DNA from: Poteriospumella lacustris
Taxonomy: Eukaryota; Sar; Chrysophyceae; Chromulinales; Dinobryaceae
Length of the DNA: 21,595 nucleotides
Assembly (NCBI GenBank): GCA_008000375.1
Contig: SMOI01000483.1
Span: 1-21,595 of the forward strand
Reading direction: 5' to 3'
The position numbers and the translations under genes are program-made. This document shows positions 15,654 through 21,595 of the stretch, piece by piece; position 1 is the stretch's first letter; the number at the start of each line of letters is the position of its first letter. The notes under the pieces were generated by a model that was not told where the DNA came from, made no database searches, and worked only from the letters and a program-made list of their open reading frames with translations.

Positions 15654-16088
15654 ATGTCGGTTCGAGTCGTAGCCACTGTTTTTCGAAGAAGAAATCAAGT
15701 GGGCGATTTCGTCTTCATGATCAAGTCCAAGGAATACAAAGATGCTCTGTTTATTTTCAATGACAATGAGGCGGATCACTGCTCGGATGTTCCGGGTGGA
15801 GGAAATGCAGCCGTTCGTCCATACAATCGTTTCTCAGCCGTGTTCCCTCCAAGATCTGCTGGAATACCAACTGGAGACTTCAGGGGATACACATCCTTAA
15901 CACCTAAGGCAAAGGCTACAATCGATGCAGCAGTCGATGAAATTCGAGCGCTCATCCAGGAGCATGGGTACAGTCGCGTTTTCTACAGCGCCGACGAGGA
16001 CGGCAAACTTGGCATTTCGATATTTTCCATCGGCGATGATGTTCGGGATTACATCACCGAACAAATCCTTAGTCTAGAGACTCCTTGA
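15654..16088 (+). CDS. small protein resembling a phage/bacterial FGDN-GKGGQA-GIPTK family
   Basis: An intact 144-residue protein from ATG 15654. The ordered blocks ALFIFNDN (31-38), PGGGNAAVRPYN (47-58), SAGIPTG (68-74) and YTSL (79-82) are followed by an amphipathic helix KAKATIDAAVDEIRALI. They parallel a family of short uncharacterised phage and bacterial proteins with LFVFGDN, GKGGQA.R..PN, GIPTK and a following helix. The match is from memory of that pattern, not from a search. Enzymatic role is unknown. The gene is single-exon and convergent with ABCG-B (203 bp between stops). The left copy is broken, so this may be the only working one. Transfer from a bacterium or phage is possible. 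Confidence 0.7.
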   Translation: MSVRVVATVFRRRNQVGDFVFMIKSKEYKDALFIFNDNEADHCSDVPGGGNAAVRPYNRFSAVFPPRSAGIPTGDFRGYTSLTPKAKATIDAAVDEIRALIQEHGYSRVFYSADEDGKLGISIFSIGDDVRDYITEQILSLETP

Positions 16089-16291
16089 CATTGTTGGCTT
16101 CAAAATTTTTCGGTCGAGTAGAGCGTGTTCTTGTAAGAGGCGTTGCGATTGGAAATAATGAGTTTTACAGAGGTAGCAACGAACGATATATATCACAGAC
16201 AAAACAAAACACATGTGGACAAGCCTAAACGATCAATAGCAATCATAACAGACCGTTCAGATGTCACCAAAATCAGCCGCAGCCTCTTCAA

Positions 16292-18280
16292 CTACGCCAC
16301 GGTTGCCATCTCGATCGTCACTGGACTATTCTTCTTGTTCGCATCATCGACAGCCTTCTCATACGAAGTGATCTTCGATTCTGATCGAGCCTTCACCGAC
16401 ATGACCACCACGAACACGATCTTGCAGATGATCGCGATGCCGATCAAAATCGCCACGTCGGTGTTGAAGGTATCATTGGAATTGAACGTGTCGAAGACTT
16501 GATGAATCGATTGGATGACTTGTTCTCCAGTGCGACCGTAGCATGCTGCGCCAGCACCGGTGTCCGTGCACTTGTAACCACCGGGCAAGCAGCTCGAGTC
16601 GGTGGCGGGATCACAGAGCACGGCTCCATCCCAGTCTGGGCCCTCGACGTATTCTTGATAGGCCATGGAGCGAATGTTGTATCGGAACGGCAAGATATAC
16701 GAGAAGACTCGGAAAGGCCAGGGGATGGATTCGACCGGCAAGAAGAGACCATTAAACAAGAAGGACGCGAACCAGATGTTGACGTATTGAAGCATGCCCA
16801 GCAGAGGATTCGAAAACATCACTGCAAATACTTGAGCGATACTCTCGTACGAATACATCGTCAAGGCATAGAGCAACAGAACGTGTCCATACCGAGGTCC
16901 ATAGTAGTTGAGCATCCCGTATTGTGATACCGAGATAGACATAATGCCAAAGAGGAACATCATGGGGATCTGCAGCACAGAGTTAGCGATCAGATACGGC
17001 AGCGGTTGGACCATGCCGTTCTTCACCTCCTTCTTGATCGTGAAGAACTCATTGTTGAACACATACACCGCGATCACACCCGCGTTCGTCGGGACGCCAA
17101 TGCACCAAATGCACAGCCACAAGTGTGTCAAGGCATTGTCCTGCTTGCGCTCACGACCATCGATGTAAACAATCGCGAAGAAGATCGTCACCACGAAAAA
17201 CATCAGCAACCGACCCACATACACCATCGGATCGCGAATCGCCAGCGAGAAGTGACGACGGAACATGATCAAGATCTGCGTGAACGTGTCGGCGTTCACA
17301 ATACGAGGTTCTTCCAGCTCCTTGATCGACGCTTGCATGATGTTGTCGATACGCGCTTGGTGCACTGGCTTCTCGTGGCGCTCGAAGGCGTCGAGGATCT
17401 TCGTCACCTCCGCCTCATCGGTGAAGTCGGTGTTCACGATGTCGAGCATGAACTCGGCCGGGTTTGTCTGTTCGGGTAGGACGTGGCCAATGCGAGCGAA
17501 GTACTCGGGCACCGCGCTCGCCGCACCGACGTACGCCGTCTTGCCGCGCGATAGCAACATGACGCGATCGAACGAGTTGAAGATGTGGGTGGAAGGCTGA
17601 TGCACCGTGAAGATCGTCACGAGCTTCTCCGACCGTGTGAGATCGCGCAAGAACTCCATGATCCCCGCGGCCGCCGCCGCATCAAGACCGGACGTCGGCT
17701 CGTCGAGGAAAATGATCTCCAGTCGCTTCATCAGCGCCACCGCCACCGACAACCGGCGCTTCTGTCCGCCCGACAGACCATGCTGGAAGGCATTACCGAC
17801 CAAGGTGTCGGCGCAGGAGTCCAAGCCCATGCGAGTGATCATGCGGTTGACGGCTTCGGTCTTCTCCGCCGCACTGGCGCCGGGCGACAGCAGATCGGCC
17901 GCATACGCGATGGTCTCGCGGCACGTCAAGAAGGCCCAATGGTAATCCTCCTGCGCCACCAACCCGCACTTCGACTTGAACAGCTGGGACGTCAGCGGTC
18001 GGCCGTTGACAGTGACGGTGCCCTCGCTGATGCCGCCATGCGCCTCCATCGTCAGCACTCGCAGCAATGTCGTCTTACCGGCTCCCGACGGACCCATGAT
18101 GGCAAGCATCTGGCCGGACTGGATGACATCGGAGACGTTGTGGAGGATGGTGGACTTCTTGTCCTTCTTCATGACGGAGAACGAGACATCGAAGTGCAGG
18201 GTGTTCATGGGTTTGCCTTGGACGGCATAGCTCTCGACGTCTTGATTGACGTTGTCGTAGTTCACTGTCGATTGGACCAT
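16292..18280 (-). CDS. half-size ABCG (WHITE-type) transporter, paralogue B, right copy
   Basis: A 662-residue ABCG half transporter from ATG 18280, mirror of the gene at 4836-6824. All ATPase motifs are intact (Walker A 63-70, LSGGQ 169-173, Walker B 189-195, H227), and the membrane half is B-type. Unlike the left B copy it has Glu at residue 270 and matches paralogue A across the segment equivalent to 5453-5667. It shares CTT at Leu199 with the A copy in its own arm (17684 and 19455), where both left copies have CTC. These are signs of conversion by A. The tail ends VTIEMATVA, against VTIEMAAMA on the left. Confidence 0.96.
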   Translation of the reverse strand: MVQSTVNYDNVNQDVESYAVQGKPMNTLHFDVSFSVMKKDKKSTILHNVSDVIQSGQMLAIMGPSGAGKTTLLRVLTMEAHGGISEGTVTVNGRPLTSQLFKSKCGLVAQEDYHWAFLTCRETIAYAADLLSPGASAAEKTEAVNRMITRMGLDSCADTLVGNAFQHGLSGGQKRRLSVAVALMKRLEIIFLDEPTSGLDAAAAAGIMEFLRDLTRSEKLVTIFTVHQPSTHIFNSFDRVMLLSRGKTAYVGAASAVPEYFARIGHVLPEQTNPAEFMLDIVNTDFTDEAEVTKILDAFERHEKPVHQARIDNIMQASIKELEEPRIVNADTFTQILIMFRRHFSLAIRDPMVYVGRLLMFFVVTIFFAIVYIDGRERKQDNALTHLWLCIWCIGVPTNAGVIAVYVFNNEFFTIKKEVKNGMVQPLPYLIANSVLQIPMMFLFGIMSISVSQYGMLNYYGPRYGHVLLLYALTMYSYESIAQVFAVMFSNPLLGMLQYVNIWFASFLFNGLFLPVESIPWPFRVFSYILPFRYNIRSMAYQEYVEGPDWDGAVLCDPATDSSCLPGGYKCTDTGAGAACYGRTGEQVIQSIHQVFDTFNSNDTFNTDVAILIGIAIICKIVFVVVMSVKARSESKITSYEKAVDDANKKNSPVTIEMATVA

Positions 18281-18378
18281 TTTGTCAGGCTTGACAGCTT
18301 GTTTATTTTGATTCCAATTGAATTATGAAAAGTATGTTCACTTAAGATTCGAACAACATCTTCATTGTCCATCAAATT

Positions 18379-18390
18379 GTCCGGCATGTG
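18379..18390 (+). promoter_or_regulatory. GTCCGGCATGTG motif, right-arm outer copy, B side
   Basis: Counterpart of the left copy at 4726-4737, about 100 bp upstream of the right ABCG-B start. Confidence 0.5.
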
Positions 18391-18460
18391 GTCGAGAGGT
18401 GTGAGAATCCAGTGTTCACAGTCATTGGACTGACCCATGACCGTGCACTACCGGTGAAAG

Positions 18461-18472
18461 GTCCGGCATGTG
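18461..18472 (+). promoter_or_regulatory. GTCCGGCATGTG motif, right-arm inner copy, B side
   Basis: Counterpart of the left copy at 4644-4655. Confidence 0.5.
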
Positions 18473-18679
18473 CAGCAAGTTGGTGCAGAGGAGGTTCCGC
18501 ACCCCGCGACGCGCATCGTGGACAGTTTGGCAGAGGCCGTTTCAGCTTTTTCAGCTTTTTCAGCTTTCACAGTGACAATCCACTGAAATCGACCTGAAAA
18601 AGAGGAAGGAACGAGGAAAGTCCCCGATGCGTGCAGCGGTGTGCAGGGGGTTCGACCACAACGTTGCACCGGTTTGATG

Positions 18680-18691
18680 CACATGCTGGAC
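18680..18691 (-). promoter_or_regulatory. GTCCAGCATGTG motif, right-arm inner copy, A side
   Basis: Counterpart of the left copy at 4425-4436. Confidence 0.5.
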
Positions 18692-18763
18692 CTACAAACA
18701 AGATTCACTGCGATGATTGCTACTGGATCAAGATGGTTATCACGTCTCATCACCCCTCCCGAC

Positions 18764-18775
18764 CACATGCTGGAC
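18764..18775 (-). promoter_or_regulatory. GTCCAGCATGTG motif, right-arm outer copy, A side
   Basis: Counterpart of the left copy at 4341-4352, 77 bp upstream of the right ABCG-A start. Confidence 0.5.
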
Positions 18776-18852
18776 AAAGTGAATCTACGAAGGCACTGAT
18801 ATCCAGGTAGAATTACAATCCAATCGATTCTAAAGTGCGGTTCCACTAAAAT

Positions 18853-20853
18853 ATGAAAACTGTTCAATCGAAGGTGAACTACGACAACGTCAATCAAGAC
18901 GTCGAGAGCTATGCCGTCCAAGGCAAACCCATGAACACCCTGCACTTCGATGTCTCGTTCTCCGTCATGAAGAAGGACAAGAAGTCCACCATCCTCCACA
19001 ACGTCTCCGATGTCATCCAGTCCGGCCAGATGCTTGCCATCATGGGTCCGTCGGGAGCCGGTAAGACGACATTGCTGCGAGTGCTGACGATGGAGGCGCA
19101 TGGCGGCATCAGCGAGGGCACCGTCACTGTCAACGGCCGACCGCTGACGTCCCAGCTGTTCAAGTCGAAGTGCGGGTTGGTGGCGCAGGAGGATTACCAT
19201 TGGGCCTTCTTGACGTGCCGCGAGACCATCGCGTATGCGGCCGATCTGCTGTCGCCCGGCGCCAGTGCGGCGGAGAAGACCGAAGCCGTCAACCGCATGA
19301 TCACTCGCATGGGCTTGGACTCCTGCGCCGACACCTTGGTCGGTAATGCCTTCCAGCATGGTCTGTCGGGCGGACAGAAGCGCCGGTTGTCGGTGGCGGT
19401 GGCGCTGATGAAGCGACTGGAGATCATTTTCCTCGACGAGCCGACGTCCGGTCTTGATGCGGCGGCGGCCGCGGGGATCATGGAGTTCTTGCGCGATCTC
19501 ACACGGTCGGAGAAGCTCGTGACGATCTTCACGGTGCATCAGCCTTCCACCCACATCTTCAACTCGTTCGATCGCGTCATGTTGCTATCGCGCGGCAAGA
19601 CGGCGTACGTCGGTGCGGCGAGCGCGGTGCCCGAGTACTTCGCTCGCATTGGCCACGTCCTACCCGAACAGACAAACCCGGCCGAGTTCATGCTCGACAT
19701 CGTGAACACCGACTTCACCGATGAGGCGGAGGTGACGAAGATCCTCGACGCCTTCGAGCGCCACGAGAAGCCAGTGCACCAAGCGCGTATCGACAACATC
19801 ATGCAAGCGTCGATCAAGGAGCTGGAAGAACCTCGTATTGTGAACGCCGACACGTTCACGCAGATCTTGATCATGTTCCGTCGTCACTTCTCGCTGGCGA
19901 TTCGCGATCCGATGGTGTATGTGGGTCGGTTGCTGATGTTTTTCGTGGTGACGATCTTCTTCGCGATTGTTTACATCGATGGTCGTGAGCGCAAGCAGGA
20001 CAATGCCTTGACACACTTGTGGCTGTGCATTTGGTGTATCAGTGTTCCCACCAACGCGGGTGTGATTGCAGTGTATGTGTTCAACAACGAATTCTTCACG
20101 ATCAAGAAGGAGGTGAAGAACGGCATGGTCCAGCCGTTGCCGTATCTGATTGCCAATGCGGTACTGCAGATCCCCGTGATGTTCCTGTTCGGTATCGCGG
20201 CTATTTCGGTATCACAATACGGGATGATCAACTACTATGGACCACGATACGGCCAATTGCTACTGCTCTATGCTTTGACGCTGTATTCGTACGAGAGTAT
20301 CGCACAAGTCTTTGCGGTGGTCTTTTCGAATCCTCTGCTGGGCATGCTTCAATACGTCAACATCTGGTTCGCGTCCTTCTTGTTCAACGGTCTCTTCTTG
20401 CCCATCAAGTCCATCCCGTGGCCTTTCCGAGTCTTCTCGTATATCTTGCCGTTCCGATACAACATTCGCTCCATGGCTTATCAAGAATACGCGGAAGGAC
20501 CTGATTGGGGAGGAGCCGTGCTCTGTGATCCCGCCACCGACTCGAGCTGCTTGGCCGGTGGCTACAAGTGCACGGACACCAGTGCCAGTGCGGTCTGTTT
20601 CGGACGCACGGGGAAGCAAGTTCTGCAATCGATTCACCACGTCTTCGACACGTTCAATTCGCAAGACACCTTCAATACCGACGTGGCGATATTGATCGGC
20701 ATCGCGGTCATCTGCAAAATCATGTTCGTGGTGGTCATGTCGGTGAAGGCTCGATCAGAATCGGTGATTGTACCACCAGAATACACGAAGAGCGGTGATG
20801 CGGGGAGCAACAAGAATAGCACTGTCACTGTGGAAATGGCCACGGTCGCCTAG
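18853..20853 (+). CDS. half-size ABCG (WHITE-type) transporter, paralogue A, right copy
   Basis: A 666-residue mirror copy of the gene at 2263-4263, starting at ATG 18853. Walker A (65-72), LSGGQ (171-175), Walker B (191-197) and H229 are intact. It differs from the left A copy at three residues I could see: Ala for Pro at 568 in the cysteine-containing extracellular loop, Val for Ile at 619 in the last helix, and Val for Ala at 638 in the tail. The first 390 codons match B almost completely and the membrane half is A-type. It should be a functional half transporter working as a homodimer, or as a heterodimer with B; the pairing is inferred. Confidence 0.96.
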   Translation: MKTVQSKVNYDNVNQDVESYAVQGKPMNTLHFDVSFSVMKKDKKSTILHNVSDVIQSGQMLAIMGPSGAGKTTLLRVLTMEAHGGISEGTVTVNGRPLTSQLFKSKCGLVAQEDYHWAFLTCRETIAYAADLLSPGASAAEKTEAVNRMITRMGLDSCADTLVGNAFQHGLSGGQKRRLSVAVALMKRLEIIFLDEPTSGLDAAAAAGIMEFLRDLTRSEKLVTIFTVHQPSTHIFNSFDRVMLLSRGKTAYVGAASAVPEYFARIGHVLPEQTNPAEFMLDIVNTDFTDEAEVTKILDAFERHEKPVHQARIDNIMQASIKELEEPRIVNADTFTQILIMFRRHFSLAIRDPMVYVGRLLMFFVVTIFFAIVYIDGRERKQDNALTHLWLCIWCISVPTNAGVIAVYVFNNEFFTIKKEVKNGMVQPLPYLIANAVLQIPVMFLFGIAAISVSQYGMINYYGPRYGQLLLLYALTLYSYESIAQVFAVVFSNPLLGMLQYVNIWFASFLFNGLFLPIKSIPWPFRVFSYILPFRYNIRSMAYQEYAEGPDWGGAVLCDPATDSSCLAGGYKCTDTSASAVCFGRTGKQVLQSIHHVFDTFNSQDTFNTDVAILIGIAVICKIMFVVVMSVKARSESVIVPPEYTKSGDAGSNKNSTVTVEMATVA

Positions 20854-21485
20854 TCCTCGTGTGTATTTATTCGCTGCCAACGTCTTTTTGTCCCGTCGAA
20901 GTGCATCCCCCTCCTTCGTCAATAGTCTTTCTTTCTTCCCTTGTCTTCTCTGTGTCGCTGCTCTGCTATTGCTTCTTGTAATTATCCCTCTGTCAATTTA
21001 ATTCCCATTTATATACTCTCCGTGATGAAGGGATACATGACTGGTTAAATCCAGTGCGGGGTATGACCTTGTTACCAAAAGGGGCAGACGTCTTCATAGG
21101 TCACAGACAGTACCATCACGATAGGTGTTGCGCCTTGTCGAAACACCTGTACACCTAACAATAAAGACGTCCATCCCAGAGGCCACACCACCAGCGGAAT
21201 ATGTTTGGACACTTTACCCCCTGTACGAGGTACACATCATCATCGATCACACGCCTATCAACTCCTCAGCGTGAAGAACGGCGGGCGCTACGGGAATCCG
21301 AGGTACGTTGTATATCTGCACACTTGGACATCAACAAACCATTTACACTTTACAGCAGATGTTGGCGCTTCGGTTCGACCAGCAGAAGAGAACCAGCTCT
21401 AAGTCGATATCGACGGGAAAGGGTGTCGAACAACACCAGACGAAACGGCCGAACGAATGGAGGACGACGACGACGACGAGCAATG
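20854..21485. other. intergenic region between convergent genes, right arm
   Basis: Counterpart of 1600-2262, more diverged than the central part of the palindrome. It keeps the inverted repeats at 21123-21148 and 21040-21055 and the candidate 53-bp intron. A GAC run near 21463-21480 is longer than on the left, and about 34 bp is missing near 20900. No complete gene is seen. Confidence 0.6.
21303..21355 (+). other. candidate 53-bp intron, right-arm copy
   Basis: GTACGT donor at 21303 and TTTACAG acceptor ending at 21355, the same length and ends as the left candidate (1728-1780). Flanking codons stay in frame across the join. No start codon or protein family can be assigned. Confidence 0.25.
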
Positions 21486-21595
21486 TCATTGCAGCGACGC
21501 AATGAAAATGGATCGTAAAAAGGACACCACAAAGGCCAAGACGAACAAACACACTTGTGCGTGGACTTGGAAGATCGTCAAACGAAATCCAAAGA
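21486..21595 (-). CDS. 3' end of the second multi-pass membrane protein gene (partial)
   Basis: The last 36 codons and stop of a mirror copy of the gene at 313-1599, cut by the window end. The visible part encodes the same final helix (IFGFRLTIFQVHAQ... then FLRSIFIASLQ) with a few silent changes, such as CTG for TTG in the last Leu codon. The unbroken frame suggests a coding copy, but most of it lies outside the window. Confidence 0.8.
   Translation of the reverse strand, partial: FGFRLTIFQVHAQVCLFVLAFVVSFLRSIFIASLQ

Larger units (their letters stand above)
18281..18852. promoter_or_regulatory. palindromic bidirectional promoter of ABCG-B and ABCG-A, right arm
   Basis: Mirror of 4264-4835 with the same length, 572 bp. 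The four GTCCRGCATGTG motifs are kept at 18379-18390 and 18461-18472 (forward, G variant) and at 18680-18691 and 18764-18775 (reverse, A variant). The AGCTTTTTC repeats and the central inverted repeat are also kept. I found no difference from the left arm in the parts compared, which fits recent duplication or conversion. Confidence 0.75.
13727..21595. repeat. right arm of the large palindrome
   Basis: Reverse-complement counterpart of 1491-13489 without the 4.1 kb insertion. The arm is cut by the window end inside the second copy of the membrane protein gene. Confidence 0.95.

Noticed and set aside
1491-21595. Simple fold-back sequencing artefact
   Set aside because: The arms differ by an insertion, many indels, substitutions and a pseudogene, and the centre has a unique spacer. 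A haplotype misjoin is less easily excluded, but the unrelated eIF3m 3' flanks argue against it.

Overview
The window looks like nuclear DNA of an oomycete, probably of the Saprolegniales type; the lineage is inferred. The reasons are compact genes with short GT-AG introns (53-87 bp), half-size ABCG transporters with an oomycete-like sequence style, a Crinkler/RHS-type effector-like protein, and a eukaryotic eIF3 subunit M gene with three introns.

The dominant structure is a very large imperfect palindrome. The left arm (about 1491-13489) and the right arm (about 13727-21595, cut by the window end) carry the same genes in mirror order around a unique spacer of about 237 bp. From outside to centre, each arm has a multi-pass membrane protein, ABCG transporter A, a divergent shared promoter, ABCG transporter B, a small protein resembling a phage/bacterial family, a bidirectional upstream region, and eIF3m. 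The two eIF3m genes converge on the spacer. Each A/B pair is itself an inverted duplication around a palindromic promoter, so palindromes are nested.

The arms are not identical, which argues against a simple fold-back read. The left arm alone has a 4.1 kb insertion (about 7074-11180) carrying a Crinkler-like P-loop NTPase/nuclease gene, an orphan coiled-coil gene, scraps that look like pieces of other exons, and a second broken copy of the ABCG-B 3' end. The small protein gene is intact on the right and frameshifted by a 19-bp deletion on the left. The arms are nearly identical at the centre (eIF3m, introns included) and more diverged outside. A and B share arm-specific variants, a sign of gene conversion.

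Functionally the locus is a four-copy efflux-pump cluster with duplicated neighbours. The genes are not an operon; the physical link is the shared A/B promoter, which contains four symmetrically placed copies of GTCCRGCATGTG.
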